From assembly GCF_949628265.1 (NCBI RefSeq), contig NC_088790.1, positions 7,816,545 to 7,880,544 on the forward strand: DNA of 64,000 nt, in the 5' to 3' direction. This document shows, piece after piece, positions 1 to 12,400 of this stretch (its first letter is position 1; each line of letters begins with the position of its first letter). The DNA is from Cloeon dipterum. Taxonomy: Eukaryota > Arthropoda > Insecta > Ephemeroptera > Baetidae. The position numbers and the translations under genes are program-made. Below the pieces are notes generated by a model. That model saw only the letters and a list, made by a program, of their open reading frames with translations. It was not told the origin of the DNA and made no database searches.

Positions 1-1
1 A

Positions 2-879
2 GCTTCTGTTGTTGGATTGCTGCTGTATCAACTACTTTCATTATTGCAAGGCAGTAAAGTGGTTCCCGCACTAGTCATCACATTAATTGCCTTGATGCTT
101 TTAATCATCATTGCGTCCATTTCAAGACTAAACACTATCGTGCTGCCAGGTATGAAAAATCATAAACTATTTATTGCGTTAGTGGGAAATTGCAACTTTA
201 ATCGCCGACTTTTATGTTCACATTACAGGCCAGCTTGTTTATGTGCCTTGGTTTGCCGTCGTTTCTTGGGCCCTCTTATCTGTGGTGTGCTTCTATGGCA
301 CGAGCCACAACGCCACTTTCCCCGGCATCCAGTGGCAAGCTGCGTTCGTCGGCACCAGCGGACAGTTTTCTTCAAACTTCTTGCCAGGACTTTTGATCAT
401 CGCCAGCACCTTCAGCTCGCAGATCCTCTTCGGATTCCTGCTGCCCCTGCTACTGGTTGCTCCTCTTACCGTCTTGAGCATCAATGGAGGCCTCGCTAGA
501 CAGGACGTTAAAGAAAAAGCTGCGAACGGAGAAATGTTCATTTACGAAAAAAGTAGTCTCACCGAGCAGGGCCTCTTCATGCTGTGCGTCAAATACATCC
601 TTGTTCTGTTTTTACGGGTATATATGAAAAACTCCCTTGAATTTGGTTGAGATTTAATGAAATTTTATTTATTTCCAGACTATGGGATCCACTTTCACAG
701 CCCTGATTTTGAGAAGACATCTGATGGTGTGGAAAGTGTTCGCACCCAAGTTAATTTTCGAAGTTGTTGCATTGCTAGTGAGTATGACCGCAGTGTTATT
801 TGGATATATATTCTTTGTGAGAGTTTTCAAGGCTGTTGATAAGCTGATGGGGGAGTTGGAAGAAAAGCAAAAAGCTTAG
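2..879 (+). CDS. PIGO: PIG-O, GPI ethanolamine phosphate transferase 3, C-terminal part (3 exons, cut by window start)
   Basis: This is the membrane-embedded C-terminal end of the ER enzyme that adds ethanolamine phosphate to the third mannose of the GPI anchor, the phosphate later joined to protein. Exons are 2-149, 229-617 and 679-879 (stop TAG). The introns are GT/AG, and the first one splits a Gly codon. The translation is a chain of hydrophobic segments. Family landmarks include HNATFPGIQWQAAFVG (vertebrate PIG-O has a similar FPAIHWHAAFVG) and, near the end, LRRHLMVWKVFAPKLIFE, which is almost identical in animal PIG-O. The catalytic alkaline-phosphatase-like domain lies upstream, outside the window. 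The protein ends with a short charged tail, GELEEKQKA. An AATAAA at 1134-1139 is the likely poly(A) signal. The identification rests on remembered family motifs and is firm; the exon joins keep phase. Confidence 0.93.
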
Positions 880-1335
880 TAAATTGATGCCGCTGACAAG
901 TGGCCTTTTTTCGGCCAGTGATGTGTTCAAGAATTAAAAAATTAGTTGTGCCTGGTGCGGCATGGATGCTCAACTGCACTGAAAGCATGGCAGTTTCAGA
1001 ATCACGTCATGCTCAAAATGCAGGATGACGCCCATGCAGCATTTTTTGTAGTAGTCACATGTCGTACAGGCAACGATAATAACTATTGCACAAGTCCATA
1101 AAACCAAGCGCAGATAATGTAAAAGGACGTTTGAATAAAATATAAGTCAAGAGAATTAATTTCCAATGCTGCTTTATTCCTACAGCTGTACATTACCATA
1201 CTGCATCGCTGCAGACTGCAATCATCCTTAATGAGGCACCTTAATCTGAAATCAATACACCATATACAGACATAATATCAGTATTTTTCCGGCTAAAGAC
1301 TGGGTTTTTTGAAATAGGTCACTGCGCTTTTTCTA
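880..1335. other. Convergent 3' UTRs of PIG-O and the secreted Pro-rich gene
   Basis: No coding sequence is seen here. The plus-strand AATAAA at 1134-1139 would end PIG-O transcripts near 1150-1160. On the minus strand an AATAAA (TTTATT on plus at 1173-1178) would end the opposing gene near 1150-1160. The two messages therefore meet or slightly overlap tail to tail. Confidence 0.6.
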
Positions 1336-3878
1336 CTAGCGATAATAAATAAAAGTTTTTGCGCGCACCTTCAAATTGAGGCCGCCACCTTCGTGGGCAG
1401 AGTTTGGGTCTCTTCCAGCTCCCACGGAAATGAGCTCTTCAGTGCCTGGAGGCATGCTCTGGTGTCCCTGGTGTACGGCCATTTGCACACTTCTCACCGG
1501 GATGCTCCTGACGGTCCGCGTGGTGGTGGTGCCTGCGGCGGGCGGAGAGGTGCTGTTCTTCGGCGCAGTCACGTCCTGTCCGAGTCCGGTCAGCATGTCA
1601 AAGACCTGTCCCAGGGTCTCGAGGCGCTTCTGATACGGCTCGAGGGGGTCAGGCGTGGGCGGAGGGGTTGGCACCCACGGCGGTAGGATTTTTATTTTCT
1701 TGGGAGGAATGAAGGGCAGCGACTTCTGCTTGGCGACCATGTCGGTGACGGTGTCCATGAGTGCGCCCTTTAGCTCGGCCACCTCGGACAAGATCGAGTT
1801 GAGCACCATGTCTTTGGAGCTGAAGGCGCCGCCGGCGGGCGGCGGCAATGAGCGCTCCCTGCTGCGAACGGAAATTAATCATGCAGTTACACTCGTTGCC
1901 AAACAAAGTGTACGGATTTTTGGAACGGGATCTGCAAAGTTTTCATCCTGTTAAGCTTATTGTCATGTTAAAATGCGTCGGCTGCCAAAACACGCGGCGC
2001 TCATTTATATCGGAAAAGCTTTCAAATGCACTGCCAGCGCAGATCACCAGGTGCACGTATTTCACAGTGTGCCAGATAGCAAGACGGGGAGGAGCTTTTT
2101 GGAACGTGAAAATACAAGGTAGTAGATTTAATAACGCGGAAAAAATGAATAAAAAATGAGAGAGAGCGAGTCGAGCGCCGGAGTACAAGGGGAGCAGAAT
2201 AAAATAATCGCGTTCGTTCATAACATACCTCTCCAGATCTACGTAAGGGTTGTGCTCGTGGTGGCGTGCTGCCAAACTCCGCGCTGCCGGGGCTGCAGGG
2301 GTCGGCATCTTGGAGGCGAAAAGTTTCTCCAAAAACTCGGATACCTTGTTCACGTATTCACCAGGGGCCGCTATGGGACTCGACGGCAGCCAGAAGCCGG
2401 GTGGAACGATCGTAGGCTTGGGGGTCGTTGGGATCGGGGCGAACAAGAAGGGGAAAGCCGGCGCCGGGGCCTCCGTGGCGACCGGCTCGCTCAGGGTTGC
2501 TGAGACCAATTGGGCCAGTTTCTGTGCCTGCGTCGCAAAGTCGTCCGCCGGGGGGGCTGGGGCCGCCGGCGGGGACCAGAAGGCGGGGGGCGCTACGGGG
2601 TCGGGGCTAGCCACCACGGGGCCCAGGCCGCCGAACAGCTTGTTGAGGAAGTCGGCCTTCTTGGCGGCCATGCCCGCTGGGTCGGTGGCCGGGGCCGCAG
2701 CGGCGTCCAACGCTCGGCGGCCGGGGGCTGAGGACAATAAGTTATTGAGCGTTCGGCCCTTTGCGTCCATAAAGATCTGTGGATTGGCAGGCTTAACGGG
2801 GAGGAATGGGCTTAGAGTCATGTAGGGGGCCTTTGGTTTCGACGCGAGCACGGCCCGGCGCGCGAACGGTCTGCCCGGGGACGCCCCGATCGGCCGGCGT
2901 CCTGCAATTTAATTTAAAAACTTAGAGCAGCAAGTCTCGTAAAGCTCTTTTATGCTTATAAACTTTACTTTTTACGCTGGCGTTTGTAATAACCAACCGA
3001 CCGACTCGGCTCGCGCTCGCATGCCGAGAAGACGGAGGGCGGCCGCCGATGGAGAGAAAAATCCCCGGCGCGCGCTATAAGGCATTAATTTCCAAAGATT
3101 TGCCCAGAAGAAAAGAGTAATAACTTGGAGCGGTGCCTTCTGCACCCGCTCAATAATGGGCAGAGGCCGACAAGTCCAAATCTTGGCGTGCGGAGGCAGT
3201 AAAAAACATTAATGGCAATAAATTAAACGCCGCATCCATATTTCACATCCCGTTAAATGCAGTCCGGCGAGTTCTTTTCGAAAATTCTGATAAGCCGCCG
3301 AATTTGCGCGGGAAAAAATGCAAATCCAACGTTTTTCGTCCAGCACCCCTCGCAGTCATAAAAAAACGCGCACTTTCGCCGACGTTTGAGAAGTTTATTG
3401 CTATCTCTGGTAGTGACAGTGCAGTAATAGTTAGCTCCCCGAGCTGCGACGCCGACCACCCACCCAATGGAAAAAGAAAAGACTGCAGCCAACAGCTATA
3501 AATTGATAGAGCGAGGATTTTCTGTAATGTTAAAATGTTCTGGAAAGACCGACAATTATTATGCCTCATAAATCGAGATAAAGATAAATTATCTCGAGGC
3601 TAATATGCCGTCCGCAAATCCCGCGAAAGCAAGCAAGCAACACTGCTCAGTTATTCCGTTCTTTTTCTTCTTATTCTTCCTCCTCCTCCCTTTTCAATTT
3701 TCCGACTTGGCGCATTTACGTATAATAACCGTGCAGAGCAAGAGAGAGTTTTTGCAGCGCGAGCAGAAAGTGTATGGTGCGAAACATAAAAAAAGCGCAA
3801 ACGAGGCAAACCTGGCAGAGCGACGACGACGGAGACCAAGACGCCGAGCAGGGCACACCACCACGCCGTGCACCTCAT
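1336..3878 (-). CDS. Secreted Pro/Ala-rich protein with repeated Trp/Pro-plus-helix modules (421 aa, 3 exons)
   Basis: I do not recognise a named family; an extracellular or cuticular role is inferred. Exons on the minus strand are 3878-3812, 2901-2229 and 1861-1336, joined in phase (67+673+526 nt). Exon 1 holds the signal peptide, MRCTAWWCALLGVLVSVVVA. A basic stretch (RRPIGASPGRPFARR) follows and may be a processing site. The body alternates proline-rich segments carrying Trp (APPAFWSPP, VPPGFWLP, ILPPWVPTPPP) with predicted amphipathic helices (ADFLNKLFGGL, YVNKVSEFLEKLF, YQKRLETLGQVFDML). This looks like a degenerate three- or four-fold repeat. No cysteines occur after the signal region. 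A TATATATAAG box at 3937-3928 would give a very short 5' UTR. The last exon contains a weak GT donor after position 1369, so a further 3' exon cannot be excluded. If the reading frame simply continues, it stops at 1336. Confidence 0.75.
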
Positions 3879-3926
3879 GATGAAGCAAGAAGAAGTGATT
3901 ACAATGTTTCACCCACCGCGCAGCCC

Positions 3927-3937
3927 TTATATATATA
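3927..3937 (-). promoter_or_regulatory. TATA box of the secreted Pro/Ala-rich gene
   Basis: TATATATAAG on the minus strand lies about 50 bases upstream of the start codon at 3878. Transcription is expected to start near 3901-3905, leaving a leader of about 25 bases, as is common for insect cuticle-type genes. Confidence 0.6.
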
Positions 3938-3939
3938 GG

Positions 3940-6900
3940 AAATTGCAGCTGCAGCTCGTGATCATAATCCACGGCACGGGATCTCCCTCGCAACTTAAAC
4001 CAACAACTGCTGGACGGGACAAGTGGGCGACAAATTAATCCTCTTAGCTGTCCTAAAGCTGCCGTGCTGGGGGCGAATTTAATTAAACCCTGGCACACAC
4101 ACCGTTGAATTGAAACGGTTTTAAAGGATCTCCGGCACGCACAGCACAAATACAAGCGCATCCCTCCGGTCCGGGTTGGTCCGAATGGAAACAAAATAGC
4201 GAAAATAAAATTATGCAAAGGCCGCGCCGCGTATATCCAGACAGCACAAAGGGCCTCGAACTGCGAGTAAATCTACCCGTATGTCTGTGTGTTTTTTTTT
4301 CGCCGCAAAAACGGCAATCTGCTGAGCGTGTGTAATACTGTCGAGGGTTGCTGAATATTTTGAATCCTGTGTTGAAAGGATGACACCGTATATATAGCCT
4401 ATTTTATTGCTGGCTGCAGGGCACACTCACGGAGCGTGGGTATCATGTACCAGTGTAGTTTTCGCGCGTTTCGGTAATAACTGTTTTGATGGCTGCCACC
4501 TGGAGGCGTGCTTTTTTCACACGCTTCCTACAGATTGCCATATTTCGGGAATCTCATCGCACCTTTCTTTCTTTTCTGTCTGTCGAGTCGAGAATTTCCT
4601 CTCGCATCACTCGATAGGTCATGTGCCGTCGAGTGATTCAATGTGTACGTGTGTGCGGTAAAGCGCGAAAGTTGAGACATTTGAGAAGTGCGCACTAAAA
4701 GCGAGGAGTCGTTGAACAATGCATGTGGATTAAACGCCGCGAGACATGCAACATCAATATGCACGCACGCCCTAACTTTTCTTGCCACTCTTTTCAAGAG
4801 AGTCCGTTCCGCTCAAGCAATTAATAAGACTTCTCCCTTTTTATTACGGTTTTAATTAAGAAATTCACTTGACAGGCGTCTAGTGCTGTTTTGTATTAAT
4901 ACACCCGATAAGATCATTTCAACGCTCTGCCAAAAGGCTCTCCCTGCTATGGCAGGCCGATGAGATTTTCAATAAACGGCCCAAGAAGCTGTGCTCGTGC
5001 TGATCCGTCAGTGATAATCAGTTGGGTATTAAAGGAGGTGCTATGGTGTAGTCACAACAATATAGCGCAGAGAGCCAATTTGCAAACGACCGTATGACCT
5101 TAAAACGTTAATTAATGCGTGGCTTTACCATCAAAATTCAATTTACTAGATGGTTTGAGAGATACGCTGTGGCAAAATGTTTCATTCAGCATTACACGCT
5201 ATTCAAGTGACAATAATGCATTGACATAAGCTGCTCGTTGTATAATTTTACTGAGCTGTAAACAAATCCATTCCTCATTTTGTTGTATACACATGTGAAG
5301 AGTTTTCACCGTCGTTTGGAGGTTCGAGTCGTTATGAGACACCACGGTTGCGCATTGCCACGAGCAAAACAAACATATGCCCAAAAACGTATATTGGTTA
5401 TTTGCATAGGCAGAATAACTCTGAAGCTGTGCTTTCTAAAGCGAGCAAACAGATGAATTGGAAGCGAGGGTGAAGTTTGAAACTTTGTGCCCACGCACTT
5501 CCTCTAATTTGTTGGTCTATAATCCAAAAATTAAAGCCGAACAATTAATCACTCGCGCCAGATAAAACTTTGACACGTGATTTTGCTCTTTGCCACATGT
5601 ACGTGTGCAACAACTGCGCTCTGCTCGTTAAGGGCCTTCAAATTCGCTTCTTAAATCTGATTTCATGAATAATGGAGTAGAGGACAATAGTTTTTAACAT
5701 CATGCAAGACGCTGTGTGCATATATACGGTATGCAAATTTGTTCTACTACGCCCGAGGAATCAGACGAGGCGCTGCTCTCTGCGCCTTGAACTGTTTGCT
5801 CAGTTTGTTGAATTAACTTTTGAGTCTAATATGAAATTGTAGGTTTACTCAAACGCGTGTTTTACTTCAAATTGCAAGTGCAAAAAGCGAAAAGGTTGGA
5901 AGCAAAATAACTTTTCATGCTCGCTAACGGAAGCTTTATGTTTTATTTCTGCCCCTTGCATCCAAATGACTAGAGAAAATTTGCATGCGAAATCATGTAT
6001 ATTGGATATAACGAGTCTCTTCAAGTTCTCATTTGCGCTCCGGGATCAAGTGGCGTATAAAACCTTAAGCATTTTAATTGGGGCCTCTTTTTGGTACAGC
6101 AAGAAACATTGAGGCGGAAAATGATTTTGAAAATTAGAAGGCTTTTATAATACACAACATATAATACTCCTGCAGCTTTCACGCACTCTGTGCACCAACT
6201 TTTCCATTCAGAATACAGCGAATGTATAAGCTCGTGCCGCTCGCTCGCTCGGATTTGAATAAGCGCAGCAGAAAGGTAGAAAAATGAGGAGCGTGACGTG
6301 GAAAACGTTCGAGGGCTGACTACGGCGCCGGAGCCAACTAACAATAAGCCACTGATTGTATGTGCCGCTCCGACGTGGCACACTGGTGGGGCTCACTGCA
6401 TAATCTACTCCAACAGGGGCACCGTTTTAATTAAACTGGCTACTACGTGTGGCTGAAAAAGGCGATTTGAAATATATACACTTCCGTTTTAAATTCCTTT
6501 CGCCGACCTCGTCCGTGCGGAGCTGGGTGAAATAAAAATGCGGTATTGGCCATTGAGTGTTTTTTTTAGATTTATTATGATGAACATCGTTTTAATTCCA
6601 TGTCTCTTCTTTTTAGTCTATTAATAATATGTACATTGCGTCCTAAACAGGTGTACATGTGTTTTTTACGCGCGAGCTTATGCGTGTTTCCCTTGACGCC
6701 CTCGTCTGCGGGCTATTCTCTAGAAGGGAAAGCGCAAAAAAGGAAGCGCGCCCCGCAACTAATGGGACGTTTATACAATTGTTTAATTGTTGTAAAACGC
6801 GCTTCCCCCTTTCGCTCCCTCTGTGTCTGCGTGTGTGTGGAGCTTAATCCCCGGTTTCTCACAATTCCGCTTTCTGGGTCCCTTGGGAAATGTTTATTAC

Positions 6901-8960
6901 ACCACAGAGAAATGCTCTAGATTTCTAATTTTTCGCGCTTTTTATTTTTTCTGCTGGAACTTTTGCTGCAACACGTGTATCCAAGCAGAGTGAGAAAATT
7001 GTCGGGGTTCGTTTCGTCAGATTCGATTCTTACGTTACATATCGTTAAAATGGTTTGAGCGCATTTCTAGTAGGCACGGGTCAGTGAAAAATAGTATCAC
7101 TCCCCTCGGTGGTCAAAATGCACACCAAGGACCTGCGTTGGGGTGGTAATTCTACGACTTTAGAATGTTCGATAAGCTCTTCTTGTGTTCAAAAAAGAAA
7201 TCTTAACCACTTTCTCTGTAGTTTTTATAGTTTTCTCTCTTTGTTTAAATTTACTGCTCCTGCAATTTATTATTCCCAAGGGATTGAGACCGTTGTAACA
7301 TTTAGACATTAGCTTAAAATTGGAAAAACAGGCGCAAAAAATCGTGAAATGAACACTTAAATTTATAGAAACGGGCGGTACGTTAAGTGCCGGCTATACG
7401 TCCGGTAATGCACTCGTTTATTTCCGAGCACCGCTTGTGTGTGAATGCTGGTTTGCAGCAGCAATGCTGCGCATAACGTATCAATCAAGATTTATTGCTG
7501 ATTGATAGGGGGGATTGTGGAGTGTGATATACATATGGGCCGTTTCAGTACTCGTATCTGAAGCAACTAAACACATCCATATTTCGCTATATCGGGTCGT
7601 GGGCGTTTTGTGTTGTCCGAAATTATTATTGCACTCTGTGTATAGCAAACATATACATCAAACAGAAAACCCGTCGAGATCAGGTATATGGACCCAACAT
7701 ATTGAATGTCGTTCAACAGTGGAAAAAAGGAAAAGTGGGAAGCTGTTTATTCTGCGTCTGTAGAGGGTTGAGTTGAATATTTATAACATTGGAAAATCCG
7801 TTCTTGAAGTCTTCTGGGATTGGATATACAACCATAACCGTTAAACACTAATAATCGCTGCGAAAAAACGCAATCCCGTTGTGAGAGCGGTCGTTTTCGG
7901 CTTGTCAAATCGATTCCAGACCAGGTGCTTATCTGCACTCGTAACGTTGACACTTTCTGCGTTGAACATGAGTGATTGCAATTCTATAGTTTTTGTGTCT
8001 CGACGAGCCAAAGCGGCGGAAAGTTCCCGTCCTCAAGCGCTTGCACATTAAGAAAATGGGTAGAAGGGGATTTGCTTCTCTGCACTCGGAGAGACACACC
8101 AAGTTTGCTATTCGACGGGGCAAAGAACGGACGACTTCCTCGGAATTAACTTTCTGTTTCGACTTGGGAAATGGGCTAGATTATTGTGTAACTTTTGTAC
8201 GATCGATCGCGAGAATGCATGAACGGAAGGAGCTGAAAACCGTCTTGACAAGCCATACACTATTTAGATATTTAAATGCTTTGCCGTGAACACATGAGCG
8301 AAGGAAACAATTGGAAAATGGAGTCCGATTCGGTTTGGAGGGCGGATTATTTAAATCGCGAGCAACAGTCCTTCTATCCGCAACGTCGCTGAGTTGTGTG
8401 TGTGTGTGTGTGTTCGTTGCGAAATCACTCGCTCTTCATCCAGACGGGGCCTGGAGCCGGCCAGGTGCAATCTACAATTGATCCGCTAAAGAGCCAGAGA
8501 GACAGAGAGAGAGAGGGGGTATTCGTTGGGGGATGCGCCTGTGACAAATGAGATTCTCTCTCGTCCAACCCGGCTTCAACCTGGAACAAGTGATTTAGCG
8601 CTAAGTTGATTTGCATATATTAATTATTCTGGAAAGAGAGAAGAGATTTCTTATTTGGAGAACGAGATTCGCGCTGGGCGACAATCTCCTTAGGCAAATG
8701 CCATTAATCTGGCAGATTTTAATTGAATAGTAATCCAACGGATACTAATATGTGGCCCGAGCCGAGGGTAAACAGATTATTAATTAAGCCCTATTAGCTT
8801 TTATGCACAGCGTAAACCCAGCACACGCTGATAAATATTGTTGCTTCTGGGAAATTAACACGATGCTGCCGGACGTCAACTTTCACCCTCAGCATTTTAC
8901 GAGAGCGGACTACGACCTTTTTGATCATATCATCCTTCAAGTGGACAACAAAACGGCCGT
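3940..8960. other. Intergenic stretch, no gene seen
   Basis: About 5 kb between the promoter of the secreted Pro-rich gene and the 3' end of the Dpr gene. Short open frames occur on both strands, but none has a recognisable motif, a signal peptide or paired splice sites. TAATTA-type AT-rich motifs are frequent, and a (TG)n tract lies at 8395-8412. Regulatory DNA is possible but cannot be shown from one sequence. Confidence 0.5.
8395..8412. repeat. (TG)9 microsatellite
   Basis: Uninterrupted TG dinucleotide tract of 18 bases in the intergenic region downstream of the Dpr gene. Confidence 0.9.
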
Positions 8961-9437
8961 TTTTATTTAAGCGCAGTAAAACACACCCACCTGTAAAACG
9001 TTTTGCATCCCTTCCGACGAACTGCGGCGAAGGCTGCTGCTGCGGGATTTCCACTCGGGCGGACTGGCGTCGAACACTCGCCTTGGTACAAAATTCGAGT
9101 CTGCCGTCGTGTGTTGTGCAGTAGATCCCATCGAAAGCGTTTTTTCAAAAAGCACCGTCCACAAGACATAACAGTCTTCACAATAATAAAAAATGGAGAT
9201 CTCTCTTTTTAGTTTTGCAAAAAATTGTCCAATCTCACGCGTCTCGCAATTTTTATATATCATATACAATTATGTCCGGCGGTGAACAGTTTCCTTTGTT
9301 TCTCTCACGCGCGCACACAGAGGAGTTTATGTCGACTTCAAAAGCGTAACACACGTTTTTGACTAACTCAGCAAACTGCTCACTCAAACAAGTCAATCTG
9401 GGGGCCTTTTTTCTTAGTCCATTCACATAAGTGACAC

Positions 9438-12400
9438 TCAAGACCCAAGCACTACGACAATCACGCTCAGCAGACAGGCGCTTAATGGATACTCGAGCCG
9501 TAACTGTCCACCATGCTGCATTGCCGCAGGCTGCTCCCCTGAAAATTGTCATAAGAAGGACCCTGTAACGTTTTGAGAAATTGTGTGAACTAACGAAATG
9601 GTTTCGCACGGGAGACGAATAATATGTATAATAACGACTAAATGCACAAATAACGCAAATAACTAAGTACACAAACAACACACTTTACCACAGAAGATAA
9701 AAGAAAAGTGTAGCAAAATCATAATATGGAAAAAATGTTCTTGTCTAGGTCTGCACTTTATTTTTCTACTAGTCGAGCAAGGAAGCGATAGCAATAACAA
9801 AAAATCTCATTTGTAATTCATGAATGCGCTAAATTCTGCAGAGTCTGCAGCAGAAAAGGTAAAAGTCAGTGGCTAACCATTGAGAACATGGACCGTGACT
9901 ATCTTTTGGTTGGCGTTGGTCGGGTTACACGCGTATCTGCCCGAGTCGGGAGCTTTGGCGCGCTGAATCAGCAGGTAACTCGTGGTGATGTCACCTTTCT
10001 CGGTGATTACGCTGACACCGCCCCGGGGTGAGTCGTAATTTATCTCCTGGAATCAGAGAACACAGTTTGCTTTGTTTGACATTTTAACAGGAAAATGAGA
10101 GAGTGCCGTCGCTCGAGAGGGTAAATACACTGTCCTTTTTCAACTTTTTTTGTTTCAACACCAGAAGCAGAACGGTGCACATGGGGGATCAGACGGCATC
10201 AAATAAAAAGAGCATAAAACAACTTTTTATTGATTTAGCTCCAGCGGGAAGCTACACAATGGCTCTCTCTCTCTCTCGCGCGCGCTGTGTGCTGTCCAAC
10301 AAAGCTGAAACAGCTTTGAAGCTACCGTGCACAGCCCGCCCGCCCGACGTCGAGTGGGCCCCGTGCAAGGAAAGGGGCTGAGCGCGATATTGGAGAGGGC
10401 GTGCAGCACTTCTAAAATGCATGTGTTGTTCGTCGGGGACTCGTATACACAAACAGCGCGCCGGCACGGCTTCAGTCATTAACCGAGTTGAAATTTTAAT
10501 CAGCGCAGCAAAATGCGCGCACGAGTTGCCCGTTTTATCCACGAGAGGACAATTGTGTTACGTTCAGTCAGTTTCTCGTCGCTGCAGTATTCAAGCAGAT
10601 GTAATCATCCCCTCGTATACAAACACACATACCTCATTATTGTGGGTCCAGTAGATTGCTGCCGGCGGCTCCGGACTATTTTTGATTATGCATGTCAAGT
10701 TGATGGTCGAGCCCTTGTTGATGTACATATCGGGGCCACCAAGGATCGTTGTAATCGGCTCTGCGGGCACAAATTAATTGACGTGATCGTTAAAGGCGGC
10801 CCAGTATCCGAGAGAACTGGCGCGAGATAGGCCAGCAGATGAACAGTAATTGATATATAAAGTGGCCGAAGCGCGCAGGGGGAGCGGCGGACGAATTTGC
10901 AACGCCATCAAAAATTAATTCCCCCTGTCGCTATGAGTGCGCGACGGAAAAAGCGAGCGATTTCGTCACGCCTGGTCAATTTGAATTGAAATGAATGCAC
11001 TCACCGACCACGGAGAGATGCATCGAGTGTCCGATCGGCGGCGTCGTGCTGACCTGGCACTCGTACATGCCCGAGTCGCGCCGCTGAGGGTACCTAACCT
11101 GCAGCATCCAGTCGTCGAGGTGCGGCGAGTGGATGGACTGGAAGCGCTGGTCGCTCGTGTAGGTGTACCGGTTGACCGTCAGCAAGTGCAGGTCGCGGTG
11201 CCGGATCCATGACACCTGCGGCAGCCGGCCGTTAATTAAATTCCAGCGGTGATTTTATGATACACTTGTGCGTGTCTGTTCCGCGAATTGGCGTTTTTTG
11301 CGCTCCACAGGGAGCCGACACACACGCACGCGGCACACATGCACGATCGATAGGACGTCATTCGTTAACAATTCATAAATCGTCGCTGCATTATTCATTC
11401 GCACTTACCGTCCTGTTCCCCAAATGACGGACCCTGCAGTTGAGGTAGGCTGTCTTGCCGACCAGGGCGGTGACGTTCTTCGAGGCGGACGTCTCAAAGT
11501 ACGGTCCCGTGTTCTCGGGTGGAACGAGATCTTCCAAATCCGCGTCCTCGTCGAAACTGGTTGAGCCTGTAAAAAGTAAATTTGGCCTCGTCAAACCGAG
11601 AGCAAGAGAGAAATTGAGAGGGAAGCAAACAGAGCGCGCGCGGCGCTTCTAAAAAGCCAACTCGGCGCGCTCCAGCAATTGATTTTACTGGTAAAAGGGA
11701 TTACGGCTTGTTATTTTAGGATTAGTGGCAGAACCTTGAAGCCAAAAAAGTTGCTTAAAGCGCTCTGCGCGCGCGTTTGATTGTTTCTTAAAGAACAAAG
11801 AGCTTACACAGAAGCAGCCGCGAGTTAAGCAAATGAGAAAAGTTTGCTATGCACACGCCCCGAGCGATTTTATGTATACGCAATTGTTTTTTGGGTGCCT
11901 CTTCATAATTAAAACGCTTGTTTGCAGTCTGGAACTGCCCGGCGTGCGTGTCACGGCTGCTAAAAGGCGCAACGGCGTGCAGGGAGCCCCGGGAGCGATG
12001 CAGGCCATCGCTCGGTGGCGCAAAAGGTACGAAAAAGGCTGGCGGACTTTATTTCTTTCTCTTTTTACCAAACGAATACTAAAACTCTCGTGATGAGGGC
12101 CTTTTTATAAAACCATGCACACTTCTCAGCCGCCGTCTTCGCGCACAAAACCCGGCGGACAACAGAAGGAATATTAAATAACACCCGGCCGAAAGCGGCG
12201 TGGCGAATTCATCTGGCAGACGGGCGAGCGGGCGGGCGCGACGACGAGTCTCTCGGCCGTGTAAAAAGATACACACCCTCGCGTTTCAACTTTTGTGAAG
12301 TGTGTGATAAGGGTTAAATTTTGATTAGAAGCGGTCATGCGATTTCGCTATGTAGGGCGAGACCTCGGGGCGCCGCCGCCGTTACCACCGTGCGCCCCGG

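Noticed and set aside
5320-5340. GGTTCGAGTCG resembling a tRNA B box
   Set aside because: No A box at the right distance and no cloverleaf arms could be drawn.
9253-9681. Minus-strand 142-codon frame ending near the Dpr gene
   Set aside because: The true Dpr last exon (9538-9438) lies inside it but in another frame, giving GEQPAAMQHGG; the long frame has no family features.
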